A stretch of DNA of 64,000 nt from Chiua virens (GCA_019787685.1 JAHNUO010000009.1:1612001-1676000); one strand, 5' to 3'; positions 20,938 to 33,429 are shown, numbered from the stretch's first letter. Numbers and translations: made by a program. Notes: a model not told the origin generated them from the letters alone.

Positions 20938-23165
20938 TTACAAGTCATCAGTGCTGGCATGAATCATTGTCGAAAGCTTTTGAGCATCCATCTCTTCGTC
21001 TCTCGGAACGAATCTACACAGGAACGGAAGTGGATGCCTGTAGAATCATGTCAGCGCCGAGTACTCTTTTCAAGTGAAACGGTCCGCACGTCGTGAATCC
21101 TGTCGTCCACTTCACGTCGTCCGATCCCTCGGTTTTCTCGATGTTGAACAGCTGTGAGCATGCATACCATGGCGGTCCAGACTGAGGCGTCCCCGACATG
21201 TCTCCCCGGACTGCCCGGAAGTATACACCGTATCAGAGAACACAACGCAAGTCCAAGGAGGCACATCCACGTACCAGATTCGCCGTCCAAAGCCAAATAT
21301 CCAGGGAACATTGTCCTCGTTCAGCGTACCGTCCTTGCGCATGAATCGCTCTGGCATGAACGCTTCAGGGTCAGGATATTTGTTCTCGTCGCGCGACATC
21401 GCCCTGTCAATACGCCATCCATATTCAACACAAAATACACTCGAAACCGCCACTCTTACCAGACATTGGCCAGAACGATGCAGTCTACATAGGGTAATCA
21501 GGCAAAATTGCATGGTATGGGCTAGTGGTACCTACCTTTTGGAATGTGATACCCCTGATAGACATCATCTTCGGTTGTGGCGTGAGGTACTATAACGAGT
21601 GAGTCAAAGCCCGACGTCTAGATTGAATGAAACACACGTAGAGGCGTCACGGGATGCCATCTCATTGTCTCCCGCAGGATCGCGTCCATATATGGCAACG
21701 ATACTCGGTCCCCGAAGTCTGGCAACCGGTGTTTCCCTACCACACGATCGATTTCGGCCTGTGCGCGACGTTGGACCTCCGTGTGGTTCATCATCAGATA
21801 TACGAAGATCAGGAGTATGGAATGTGTCTGCAGATCACGTATTACACGATAAATCCCACACGAGAAAACAGTAGAACACACCGTCTCCATCGAGGCTAAG
21901 TATGTCAAAGATTAGCATCGAGAAATTTTTAAAGAGTAAACCGAAAAAATAAAAATCACCTGCATACAACGTCGCCGCAGATTCCTTGACAGCTTGCACG
22001 AGCTCTGGGTTCTTGGAATCATCGTACAGACAATGGCGAGTAATGGCATCAGTGACCATGGACTGGCGCCGCATTCCCTTGCTCCTTCCGTAACCCATTA
22101 GCAAAATATCCACAAATGCTGTGTATGAGACGTACGACACGCTGTTTGACCCATGCATACGGTGCATTGATTGCTTCAGAAGCCAGAGACCGGCATTCAG
22201 CGGCTCCGGACAAGAACCCCATCCCTGGAACCCATGCCGGCAATGCCTTCACTGCATCACGCACTCATCAACAAACGATCAAAAAATGCAGGAATGACTG
22301 GGAGACACGCACGAAACGGAAATGCTGCACAGAGTGCGGATATTTCAGGCTTGATGACACGGAGAAACCTGTCCGCAGAGCGCTGCATCAATGATACGAA
22401 TGTCTCTCCTTCCTTCACGTCGCATCCGTACGTCACCGCCATTACCACGGCCGCTGCGAACCTGCAAAAAAGTAGTTCATCAGGCCCTCAGGAACATCCC
22501 CAGACGAATGTAACAAACAATTCCGACACGTACGTAGTAAAATGCTCCGAATAGCACGTAGAATCATCCAAAAGATCCACCAGTAGCTCGTACGCTTTCC
22601 GTAGCTGTTTTTGACGGTAGTCCAGTGCTGCTTCAGCGTGAAAGACTTGATGGATCAATCGTCGGTGCAACCTAAACCGTGGCCCATAGCGCGCGCTAGT
22701 GGTGGGCCAATCAAACCCAAAACTTTTGTTGGCATCCACATCTGTCAGCGAGAATCTACCCTTGAGGTGTGAAGAGAAACGTACGTGTCTGCAATCGAAA
22801 TGACAGGTCTGTCGGAGTATATTTTTGAACGCTTCTCTAGCAAAGCAATAGCAACTTCCTCCGAGTTCAACAGGACGATGTCCTGGTTTAGAATCCGGAT
22901 GTAAATGATGTCTCCTGTACCATATTACACATCAGCATCATCCCGGGGTGATTCAGAACAGGGTAGTGTGCGTAAAAAACATACCATACGACTTTGACCA
23001 CCCTGTGTATGTTAAATAGGGTGCGTCCGTGTCTACACCGAGTACATTTCCCAGGAAAGGGATGGGTACCGGACCAGGCGGGAGTCTTGTCCGCGACTGT
23101 TTGAGTTTTCGTGCACCCTGAATGGTCAATAGGACAGCCGTTAGTCCTAGCAGTACAACAAGCAT
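20938..23165 (-). CDS. Cytochrome P450 A
   Basis: The start at 23165 gives a membrane anchor (MLVVLLGLTAVLLTIQGARK) and the proline hinge LPPGPVPIPFLGN. Exon 1 is 23165-22985, then introns 22984-22915 and about 22783-22742. Later blocks are RYGPRFRLHRRLIHQVFHAE (helix C region), VMAVTYGCDVKEGE, SILLIFVYLMMNHTEVQRRA (helix I to J), the K-helix ILRETMRWHPVTPLR (E-x-x-R), PEAFMPERF, and the heme loop FGFGRRIC-PGRHVG. The heme cysteine codon is split TG|T by an intron that starts GTACGT at about 21275. Membrane-bound P450s of this type hydroxylate small molecules in the ER with P450 reductase; the sequence resembles the O-methylsterigmatocystin oxidoreductase-like class of mushrooms, and the substrate is unknown. 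Near 21150 the frame slips (LTAVQH versus LFNIEKTEG), so the last 40 codons may be broken. The last exon would be FVPRDEEMDAQKLS, stop at 20938. Confidence 0.8.
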
Positions 23166-24518
23166 GGTGAGGGATCGGTACTCACTGGCAGCTGTATATG
23201 TAGCGCATCCTAAGTGGTGGGAATGGTTTGTTCTATTGTTGACATGGAGTCTCATGATAGCCGGACACGGAAATAAGAAGACTATAACACACTCCGTAAT
23301 TATTCTACTAGTGGTAATATTGGTACTTATCGACTGATCGGTACATATGAACTTGGCTTACATATGTAGAGCCGCGTGCTTCATGTCTTGCATACTTGGT
23401 CAAATGCGAAACCAGCACAGATGAGTAATGCTAAAAAGCCAATTTCTTATTCTTAGTTTGGCAGCTGCTATGGCCTTGGTAGGATATATAGATTGGCGGT
23501 GGTCATTGGATATTGAAGGTGTCAATAGGCCGGGAGCGAACCAACCAGAATTTCGCCAAGTTGGAGCGACGCAACAAGAAAAATAGTAGGGAAGGCTATA
23601 GCACTGAGACGAGGTCCGGGGGAAAAGTTCAGAAGAAAACAGTATATGGCAAGAACCACGGCGAAACATCGAAACGTGCAAAGAGAAAAGGGGACGAATC
23701 AGCTCGAACCATTGACAGCTTGGCACAATCTTGCTCTCGTCACCACGCAAGTCAGTCATTCGTGGACAAATTAATCTCCGACTATCTCGGATAGTCTCAA
23801 TTCCTACCTCGATCTTGGCTTGCGTCACGCTGGCATCGACACGTCGTGGGATGCAAGTACTAGCAGCCGCCATGGAGCGCTCTCGCAAAATTCTTCTTGA
23901 AATTTCAACAGTTTCCCAACAAGTCATCACCACTGTCAGCAAGTATGCCGATTGGAAGGGATCGCGTTGCGTTCCACGTACCCATTTCCAGCTCGAAAAA
24001 GAACATGCATCGGATATCACTCCCAGACTATCTTGGAAAGCCATCATCCACTGACAATTCCGAACTCGACGTTAGGCTACAAGATTGGCTCTGTACCGAG
24101 GAACCGCAACTTTGCCTGGATGCGTTGACTGGGATCATCAAGTTACTCCAGACCGATACGTCCTTTTGGACCATGTTCAACCCCTCGAAGGGCCAACCCA
24201 CGCAAATGCAAGATAGGATCAAGGAGGCCGTCGAATTACTACATTCGCACAAGGACTGTTTTCATTTCGTATTCTCGACAACGATCTTGTAATTCTTATC
24301 AGTGCTTTGGAATCAGTGCATGACCGTATTGATCGTGGACCTTTCAGAGATTTATACAAATGTTTCCCACTTCAAGCGGTCGTAGGGACTTGGAGTATAG
24401 CCACTGCGACCAATTGTTCGTTTCCAGACCATCTGACAAGCGTGACTGTAATGAGAGAGACGAGACACATGGTGGTCCAAAGCCGCTAAACAGTAAGGAG
24501 TAGGATTTTGGAGTTGTG
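23166..24518. other. Spacer between P450 A and B with an unrecognised plus-strand ORF
   Basis: The plus-strand reading 23897-24292 encodes LDVRLQDWLCTEEPQLCLDALTGI and ELLHSHKDCFHFVFST. It vaguely recalls the uncharacterised N-terminal domain of fungal STAND-type proteins, but no P-loop follows and the frame upstream is unclear. It is probably a gene relic. The rest of the segment should hold the P450 A promoter; nothing else is seen. Confidence 0.3.
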
Positions 24519-26748
24519 TTACAAGTCAGGAGATCCAGACGCATAAGCAAACGATGCGAGCTTCTGATGATCCATCTCTTCATCTCTGGGAACGAACCTG
24601 CATGGGAACGGCAACGGGTGTCTAGTATAAAACCACATCAATGTCGACACCTCTCTGCAACAAAACGGTACAAACCTTTTCAGGCCTGTCGCCCACTTCA
24701 CGTTCTCAGATCCCTCCGTCTTTTCGATCCTGAACAACGCCAGCATGCACACAATCGCAGACCATAGCGAAGCTTCCGCGACATGTCTTCCCGGACTGTA
24801 AGTACCGTAATAGGTATGAGAATACTCAAATATCGATTAGTACGGCACGCACCATATGCGACGTCCGAACCCAAATATCCAGGGGAATGTGTCCTCAGTT
24901 AGCGTATCATCCTCATGCAAAAACCGCTCTGGCCGAAACGCCTCGGGATCTGGATATTTCATCTCATTGCGTGACATCGCCCTGCAACTGGCCTGTTCGT
25001 ACGCATCTATTGACTGAGATTTGACGTACTCACCAAACATTGCCCACGACTATGACGCCTACAAAGCGATCAGCTAGAGTCAACGGATCAAAATTTCAAT
25101 ACTACTCACCTTGCGGAATGTGATATCCATTATAATCATCGTCCTCGGTGGTGGCATGAGGCACACCTGAATATGACATACATTAGGTGATCCAGAACCC
25201 GAACGACGATATGGTGCTCACCAACAGGTAACACTGGGCACCATCTCATTGTTTCACGCAAGATTGCGTCCACATACGGTAATGACGCCCGATCGTCATA
25301 GTTTGGAAGTCGCTGCCGGCCTACCACACGGTCGATATCGGCCTGTGCACGCTGTTGGACCTCTGGGTGGTTCATCATGAGATACGTGAAGACGAGAAGT
25401 GTTGAAGGTGTCTGGTAACCCCGTGTCACTTCACAGTCTACACTAATGAAGGAACACAACGCACTGTCTCCACTGAGCCTGAAGATCTATGAGCATCAAG
25501 GAGCAAAACGAGAAAAGTATGAAACGAGACGATTACCTGCATACAGTGTCCCTGCAGAATCTTTGATGGCTTGCACAAGTTCTGGGTTCTTCGCAGTCGT
25601 CATAGAGGTGATATCGTGTAATCGCATCAGCGACCATGGATGGTACTGCGTTTCCCTCTTCCTACCATCTATTATCAAGCACATCAACGTACGCGGATAA
25701 GATGTGTTTACTCACGAGGCGTCGTTTAGTCCATTCGTATGGGGAATGCAACACATCCGTAACCAGAGAGCGACTTTCAGCGGCCTTGGATAAGAACCCC
25801 ATACCCGGAAACCACGCCGGCAACGCCAAAACTGCAACAATATACATTAATAGTCATATCAGTTGGGAAAGGCTTACCGAACGGAAATGCGGAACACAAT
25901 GCGGAAATCTCTGGCGTGCAAACGTGAAGTAAGATGTGTACAGCGTGCTGCATCGACGTGACGAACGTCTCTCCTTCCTTCATGTCGTATCCGTACGTCA
26001 CCATCATCACAACAGCTCCTGCGAACCTAGGGGCACGTACGGATAGTACTATGAGCAAAATGTTATGTTGTGGGAATCCAGGGATACGCACGTGGTGAAA
26101 TGGTCGGTGTAGTGTGTCGGGTCGTCTAAGAGGCTTTCCATCATTTCGTACGCACTCTGCATTTGTCGCGGGCGGTAAGTGAGCGCTTGTTTGGAATGTA
26201 AGACCTGATGTAACAGTCGTCTTTGCAACCTGAATCTCGGGCCATAGCGCGTCAAAGATGCAAGCCATTCCATGCCGAACCTATGTTTGCAAACCTGGTC
26301 AGCGGAAAGCGAGCTGAACGTTGGAATGATTGTGACGTACACTTCTGCAATTTGGAGCACGGGTCGATCAGAGTACTTATTGGAGCGCTTTTCGAGAAGC
26401 TCTATGGCGAGTTCTTCCGAGTTCAATACGATGATCTCCTGTCCCAGAACGCATACGTCAATAAGATCCCCTGTTTCAACAGTCGCTTGTTAGAATAGTC
26501 TTCTCGAAGTTGTAGACATGTAACACGCCGTATGTCTTTGACCACGCCATATACGTCAGATAGGGCGCATCCATGTTTAAGCCGACTATATTTCCGAGGA
26601 AAGGGAGACCCGCTGGGCGAGGTGGCGGTGTCAGTGAAAGCTTGCCGTTACGCATTGGCGACGTTGGCGACCGTGCCAAAAGTTTGAATCTTCGTGCACC
26701 CTCGACGGATAATAGCACTGCTGTGAGTCCGAGCAACACGACTATCAT
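24519..26748 (-). CDS. Cytochrome P450 B
   Basis: ATG at 26748 gives the anchor MIVVLLGLTAVLLSVEGARR, then an extended Ser/Pro stretch before the hinge PPPRPAGLPFLGN, longer than in its neighbours. Then come DAPYLTYMAWSKTYG, LNSEELAIELLEKRSNKYSDRP, RYGPRFRLQRRLLHQVLHS, VMMVTYGYDMKEGE, LPAWFPGMGF, TLLVFTYLMMNHPEVQQRA, ILRETMRWCPVLPV (K-helix) and PEAFRPERF. The heme loop is FGFGRRIC-PGRHVAEA with the Cys codon split TG|T by a GTGCGT intron (about 24795-24855). The end is FVPRDEEMDHQKLASF, stop at 24519. Around 25570-25660 the expected MVADAITRYHLYDDSKNPELV needs a one-base frame change. Same strand, same introns and about the same length as A and C, so it is a tandem duplicate. ER enzyme; substrate unknown. 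Confidence 0.82.
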
Positions 26749-27456
26749 GGTGACGTGGCACAGGATGATGGGCGTTAGAGGACAAGCAGCGGAAGGTACG
26801 GGGGTCGTCACGGTACTTATATATGGTGATGTGTGGTCAACTTCTCACTGACAAACCGCCGTCGCAGATTGTGAGGTCTTCATCGGATAGCAAGTATAGA
26901 TCCCACGCTGTCGACGCTTCATTTGGTCCTAGAGTCCGGAGTGAAGTGCCAGTGCGAGGACTCACAATACATATCCTGACCTTTGGTATCCCTGAAAACT
27001 ACATCGGCAACCTCGTGACTGAACATAAGTAACTTCATATCAACGAGAGAAAGGCATGAAATCGCGATCGATAGATTGTCGAATTCAGTGAAGTAATGCT
27101 TCGAGGTAGACGACACTGAGAAGACAGCTTGCCGCAACACGTAACGGTGTCACATCGGAAAATAATCCCATGTCTCTTTTTCCATTATGCCACACCCGCA
27201 CACACTGAGTGACATGGTCAGTTTCCAGTGCGAGCCTGTATATAAGTGGCGGGAACGCCCCGTTCCCAATTTCCAAGTATCTGAAAATGCACCGTGAAGT
27301 AATCGGCGAAGGTTGGAGCCGGGGTTTCATTCGCAGACTCGCAAACTTTCGTTTAGCCCCCACATGATTATAGGGCCTTGAGACCGGCAACGGTTTATAA
27401 AACTATAGCAGTCATTTGAGGTGCGAAACAATATGCAAATGAACGTTTAAGGGGAA
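26749..27456. other. Intergenic between P450 B and C
   Basis: Short ORFs only. It must contain the upstream region of P450 B and the 3' flank of C; no element is recognisable. Confidence 0.35.
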
Positions 27457-29613
27457 TCACAAGTCAATATGGCTGGCATAAATCAACGATGCGAGTTTTT
27501 GAAGATCCATCTCATCGTCTCTCGGGACGAACCGACATGGAAACGGCAGCGGACGTCTATCAGTGCGACGTCAGTCTCGCCAAAGACACGGACAAAAGCC
27601 ACGAACCTGGTCATCCCCGTCGTCCATTCAACCTTGTCAGATCCTTCCGTCTTTTCGATTCTAAATACCGTCAGCATACACACCATTGCACACCATAGCG
27701 ATGCATCCGCGACGTGTCTCCCTGGACTTTTAGTGGATAGTATCAGAGATGTTAACCTCACAACCGTTAAGTAGTATTCACACACCAGATGCGACGTCCG
27801 AATCCGAATGTCCAGGGAATCATGTCGTCGTTGAGCGTACCGTCTTCTCGCAAGAATCGCTCTGGCATAAACACCTCGGGGTTGGGATACTTTTCCTCAT
27901 TGCGCGATATGGCCCTGGTATATCACCATTCATCGATCATGGCACACGGGCTCGCGCATCGAAACCTTACCAGACGTTGGGCATGATGATGGCACCTTAG
28001 CAGAGAGATCAACAAAAGCACTAGACTGTAGAACTGGTACTGCCTACCTCGTGGTATGTGATATCCATCATAAACATCGTCCTCCGTGGTAGCGTGCGGA
28101 GTACCTAGAACGCGTCAGCAGATACAGGCAAGCCCCACCAGAACACACCGAGAGGGGTCACTGGGCACCATCGCATTGTCTCCCGCAAAACCGCATCCAC
28201 GTATGGCAACAGCTCTCGGTCCTCAAAGTCAGGCAACCGTTCTCGCCCGACGATGGCGTCAATCTCAACATGTGCACGACGTTGGACTTCTGGGTGATTC
28301 ATCATGAGATAAACAAAAACCAAAAGTGTGGAATGGGTCTGTCATCCACGTGTCACGCTATAGTTTTACACAATGAAACAGAACCACGAACCGTCTCCAT
28401 GGATGCTAAGGATTATTGTTAGCATTCGAATGAGATGGATGCACGCTTATCACCTGCATACAGCAACCCCGCCGTGTATTTGACGACTTCCACGAGCTCC
28501 GGGTTCTTAGAGTCATCATGCAGACGGTGTCTAGTAATCGCATCCGCGACCATAGATGGTAACGCATTTCCTTCTTCCTAGTATTCCATGTGAGCCACAC
28601 GTCTCTATCGAGGAGAACCCGGGAACATACAAGGCATCCTCTGACCCATGCATACGATGCATTCAATGCCTCGGATATGAGTGACCGGCATTTGGCAGCC
28701 TCCGATTTGAACCCCATCCCCGGAAACCATGCCGGCAATGCCTTGACTGCATCATTCTGGAGAGGGGACGACCAATAGACCGGGAACGACTTACGGATGG
28801 GAAAGGCACCACACAATGCAGATAGTTCAAGTGTGGCAAATCGGACGAAGATGTCTGCAGATTGTCGCATGGAAGTTACGAGTGCTTTGCCTTGCTTCAT
28901 ATCGTACCCGTATGTCACCGCCATAACCACAGTCACTTCAAATCTGCGTTTGGACAATGAGCAACACATCACAGATGAAACAGGAACTCCTACGTTGTGA
29001 AATGCTCGAAGTAGTGCGTTGGGTCATTTAACAGCTCTGTCGTCATCTCGTACGCACTTATTAGTTGCTTTGGACGGTAAGCGAGTGCTGATTTGGCATG
29101 AAAGACCTGGTGCAGCAATCGTCGTTGTAATCTGAATTTCGGTCCATACCGTGAAATAGAATCCGCCCATTCCCAGCCAAACCTGTCGTGGGTGTTTCAC
29201 CTTCAGCACAGGCCCAAGGCGATATCGCTTACATGTCTGAGACGGAGAACACAGGTCGATCCGAGTACTTTTGGGAGCGCTTTTCTAGCAACTCGATGGC
29301 AACTTCTTCAGAATTTAATACGACGATATCTTGACCAAACACACGCATATACATAACATCTCCTGCTCAACATCAGCGTCGCACAAGTGTTCGGATGTAT
29401 GCGCACAAACTACGCACCATATATCTTTGACCATGCTGCACATTTCTGATAGGGCGCGGTGGTGCTGATGCCGAGTACGATTCCGAGAAAGGGGATGAAC
29501 GGCGGGCCAGGTGGGAAAGACAGTCCGTGAGGGCGTGTTTGTGACCATCTGAGCTTTTGTGCACCCTTGATGGCCAGCAGCAGAGCGGCGAGTCCAAACA
29601 AGATGACAATCAT
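27457..29613 (-). CDS. Cytochrome P450 C
   Basis: ATG at 29613 gives MIVILFGLAALLLAIKGAQK, then the hinge SFPPGPPFIPFLG and APYQKCAAWSKIYG. Blocks follow in order: LNSEEVAIELLEKRSQKYSDRP, RYGPKFRLQRRLLHQVFHAK, VMAVTYGYDMKQGK, LPAWFPGMGFKSEAAK, LVFVYLMMNHPEVQRRA, the K-helix VLRETMRWCPVTPLG, PEVFMPERF and the heme loop FGFGRRIC-PGRHVADA. The Cys codon is again split by an intron (GTGTGT..., about 27735-27795). The last exon reads LPFPCRFVPRDDEMDLQKL and ends at the TGA at 27457. One frame change is needed between about 28500 and 28600 and possibly one near 28330. Third member of the tandem set; substrate unknown. Confidence 0.8.
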
Positions 29614-30468
29614 ACGGAAGGAAGGAATATGGCTAACACAAGAGTGACCCATTTGATAACGTTCCCATCGACTGCGGATATAGGATGGTTGCGAACTTGG
29701 ATTAGAATAGTAAACACTTAAGCGTGTGCATGGTTCAATATAGCATAGCGTTGATGATACGAGGTTTTTATGTAACGAAGTTTTGAGCCTCGCGACAATA
29801 CACACTGGCGAGTTTTGTGTTTTGGTGAGTGTCAAGGAGCGATTCGTTCGTCAAGAAACAAGTTCGATGTCCTCATATTACTAGCTTGCCGTAATTAGCC
29901 AATGTTCTAATCAACAACCGTCCCCTGGACCACGCCTGTCACATCGTTCCCACTGAGCTCCACCTCGTTAAGAACGAGACACTGGCACTGCGCACACCTG
30001 TAACGAAACGAAAACGTCAAAGATGACCAAGCTAGAGTGGTGCGGATTGACGGGTTTGAGCTGGGGCAGAGTGACGAAAAGGTGGAGGGAGCAAGGAAAA
30101 TCATAAAGAACTCAGCGCATCGCGTTGAAAACCTCCCTGCTCGTAAGGAATTTCAGATATGGGTAAGATACACTATAATGATGGCCATGGAGAGATGCAT
30201 CCCAATATTGAATCTGGGCCGAATCCGTGTAATTTCAGGTCTGGAAAAATCAGCTGGAACTTGACTTAAGAGAGACTTCGGTTGTCAACGGGATGTCCTT
30301 GAAATACCTTTCAGCTCGACAAATATCGGAAACGGTCCAGAAAGGTTGTGAACGCACGCCTTAAAAACAACGTATTGCAAGGGACAGAGAGAACGGCGCA
30401 AAAGTGAATCGAAGGGCCGTCACTTCGCAAACTCTCCATGTGTGATGAACGACGGACGGTGGGTTTCT
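29614..30468. other. Intergenic with a small NUG1-like intron/exon fragment
   Basis: On the minus strand about 40 bases near 29985-30030 (TTTGACGTTTTCGTTT...CAGGTGTGCGCAGTG) resemble the intron end and exon start of the NUG1-like gene at 50710-50745. No longer match is evident. The plus-strand ORF 30037-30264 has no recognisable motif. Nothing else is seen. Confidence 0.3.
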
Positions 30469-32408
30469 TCATTCGATCTTGCGCCGTTTACCCTTACTCT
30501 TCGCACTCTGAGCTATCCTCTTTGGTGACCTCTTTGACGGCGTCGCTGCTTGATCTTCTGGCTCCGTCGCATTCCCGAGCTGTTCAGCCTGTTCAGGCTC
30601 ATCGAACTCCCGCGTGTATTCCACATCACGGAAAGACTAACACTGGCTCAGGAACACGTCGGAAGTCAATCAGAAGAAAAAATCTGCATACGTTGTATTC
30701 AACATCCCCTGAAGCAGGATCCACCACTGACCACGCAACTGGAACGATTTTTCCCGTTGACGTGAAACGAACCCGACTTCGCCATCGTGTGGCGACCTGT
30801 TTGATTGCGCTTTCTTGTGGACCCACAAACACAAGTCCCAGCGGAACATCCTTCAGGTCTGCTCGCAAGTTCTTTCGTATCTTCTCCAAGCCAGCGTCCG
30901 GTGAGCGATGCGTTGATGAGATTGTGACCTGGAAGGCACAAATTCTCGTCTTGAAGACGAGGAGCCCATCAATTCCAGGAAAGAGATCTGGAGATACCCA
31001 ATAGTATGGGGGTACTCCGTAGCCCAGTGCCTGCAACGAAGAAGGGATAAGATAATCGTGGTTGACGTTTCCATCAGTCCTGGATCTGGGATTGTCCAGG
31101 TTGTGGGGAGCTTGGCATTGCCCCGTAGAAGCCACGTACAGGAAACCTCGTTCCCTGCAACAACGAAGCTATGGAACCAGGATTCAAAGACGTTACCAGC
31201 TGATGATCGCGTTTGGTTGTGTTGACTAAGCACCCTGTAGAATGCCAATTTTATTTGATTGTCGAGGCCCCGAAGCGCTTGTGCTAGCAATAGCCAAAGG
31301 GTTTTTGTCGGCACGTGGACTATCAAATTCTCTGCGACTAGCGACTCCATCGTCACTCGAGGGTCGTACGAAGAAGAACGACGATGGTGGATCGGAAGGG
31401 AAATTCTGCACACTCGCTGCCATAAACTGCGGAGTATCACCAACCGCCCGTACAGCACCCTTGCGGTAAACTTTCTCGATCTCCTTATCCGATAGTTTGA
31501 GATTCTTCAGTAGCATTAGAGGGACATTGCCCCACTTTCTGGCGAGGTCAATCGTACGGTCGACATTCAGTTCCAGCATCGCGCTGAATACCTGATCAGA
31601 TAGCAGTGTCGCACGGTATCACAGGATCACCTACCTAAGTTGTCTGATCTCGTTCTCGGTCCAGATATCCATGACGTAGATATCGGCACCATGTTGTTTG
31701 GTCCACTCCTTCCAGCGCGAGACCTTTGGCGATGTCGTTTGAATGATCCGAATTCGATCCTGTTCACCTCTGAAGACCCCGCTGGGGCTCTCTACTTTGT
31801 CATTGGAGTCACAGAGAACCCAGACAAAGGGTGGTTCATAAAGTGGAAGAATGTTGTCGAGCGAGTAGAAGCGGGCCGTGTCCTGGAAAAGCGCATACAT
31901 GGGCTGGCCGTTCATAAACTGCATGGCGACCGCCTTTTTTTCTCCGAGGCGTTTAACAAGGATGTAGATATTAAACAATGTTTTTCCTAGAGTGTATGAC
32001 GCGATTAAAATCTTCAGGTGCTCATATAGATGACTTACCGATGCCAGGTTGTCCTGTGACACAGACCCCATTGTAGTACGCCTCTTTCTCCAACTCTTCA
32101 AATGCGTCTCGGTACTCTTGGCGGATAAGTATCTTGTCGACACTCAAAGCACCCACAAAAAACTTCCTGAATGTTGTGAAGTATCCTCCAAGATCGATGT
32201 AATCGAATTTCGCTTGACTGTCATCGAGTTCCTTAATGAAAGCACAGGGACTACCCCAGGCTTTGGAAGCAAAGTTGGACAATCGAGATTCATCTGTATC
32301 AGTCGCCATGATGTTAAGCGTGGCTCCTAAAACGTTTTTGCCGACCTGACTTCCCACGCAGTCCTGAATGTAAGTCGGAATTCGGGAAAATGAAACATAT
32401 ATATCCAA
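30469..32408 (-). CDS. RHS/Crinkler-like P-loop NTPase
   Basis: Exon 32408-32040 encodes WGSPCAFIKELDDSQAKFDY and IDLGGYFTTFRKFFVG, then GVCVTGQPGIG. An intron (GTAAGT...CTCTAG, about 32037-31987) completes the Walker A as GQPGIGKT. Next come LVKRLGEKKAVAMQF, FVWVLCDSNDKVESPSGVF, IQTTSPKVSRWKEWTKQHG, YVMDIWTENEI, LNVDRTIDLARKWGNVP and FPSDPPSSFFFVRPS. The C-terminal half has LSQHNQTRSSAGNVFESWFHS, YYWVSPDLFPGIDGLLVFK, AFQVTISSTHRSPDAGLE and VGPQESAIKQVATRW, and ends in a basic KSKGKRRKIE, a likely nuclear signal. This matches a multi-copy Agaricomycete family similar to retrotransposon-hot-spot and Crinkler proteins. Several exon joins (31.6, 31.4, 31.1 kb) were not resolved and may include frame breaks. 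The first visible codon is not ATG, so a short 5' exon is missing. Function unknown. Confidence 0.65.
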
Positions 32409-32586
32409 CGCTCACGGAACAGGTACGAAGTACAAACGACTTGAAAGACATGCATATACGCACAAGAGGTACCTTACTTACATATTACATTTTGTTCTTT
32501 CGACCTATACAGCTCGTTTGCCAGTGTATCGGCTTTGAAATACCTAGGACCAGACTGGAACACACGTGGGGTCAATCCTTCTTCGA

Positions 32587-33110
32587 CTATAATCTACATG
32601 GCTCTCGACGTCCCCGAAAACAGACCCCTCGTGTCGAGCGACACGCCATGTCACGCCACTTCCCAACGCTATCCACGTCCCTGTTCCGCTGTCCCATCTC
32701 TCCGTCTTGGACACGTCTCTTGAGCGTCACCGTCATCACCAACCCCCTTAATATCCTCATCCGTACGACCAAGTGCACGAACAGCAGTCTATATTCCCAT
32801 ACGGATCGCACGCCGGTGTCGGTGCATCTGTAAAAGCTGGGATAGCCTTCCGGTGCGTCGAGATGGCGCGTGAAGGCGTGGTATATGTTTCTGCGGAGGG
32901 TGACAAAGAAGTGAGCACGCGGGTTCTCTCCGCCATGCGTGATGTCTGACGTGGGCGGGAGAAAGAGCACGTCTATATACGTGGCGGCGAAGCGCGCCAC
33001 GAGGGCGTCCAGGATACCCTGAATCGTCGTATCTGCAGTGTCGCTGTCCGCATTCGGAGAGACGGCGTGTGTTACATTGGCAGTGCCGCTCGCGTGTGGG
33101 CATGTCGGGA
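32587..33110 (-). CDS. Unrecognised protein segment
   Basis: The minus-strand reading contains DALVARFAATYIDVLFLPPTSD, then THGGENPRAHFFVTLRRNIYHAF and PSFYRCTDTGVRSVWEYRLLFVHLVV. Its composition looks coding rather than random, and it can be joined to an upstream stretch (AHAGARQETVRFYWEVFRAAVASL near 33270-33350) by an intron at about 33240-33160. I do not recognise the family. No start codon was fixed and there may be more exons up to 33.6 kb. It may be a small hypothetical gene or a fragment of one. Confidence 0.35.
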
Positions 33111-33429
33111 TGACCGCTGTGAGGTCATGCTCAACTGAGAGGCCTGACCCTGAACCAGAGCAAAACTCGATACATCATTTCAAATTGAATTACCGTCTCG
33201 CGCAGTGCGCTTCCCTCGAGGGAAGTCCGAGACCTTACCTTGTAACGATGCGACAGCAGCACGAAATACCTCCCAATAGAACCGCACGGTCTCCTGCCTT
33301 GCACCTGCGTGGGCGTCCTCGTGATCCGAGTCATTGGTCGTCGCGGCGACGTGAGCGTGGACAAACTGCAGTTGGTCTGGACGAGTTCCATCTGGTAGAT
33401 CGGTCCGGGGGCGTTGAAGTACCTATATT

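Noticed and set aside
21250..21300. P450 with Trp instead of the heme cysteine
   Set aside because: The Trp comes from reading into an intron; splicing TG|T restores Cys in A, B and C alike.
20938..29613. Secondary-metabolite gene cluster
   Set aside because: Three P450s are tandem duplicates, but no terpene synthase, PKS, NRPS or other backbone enzyme lies in the window.
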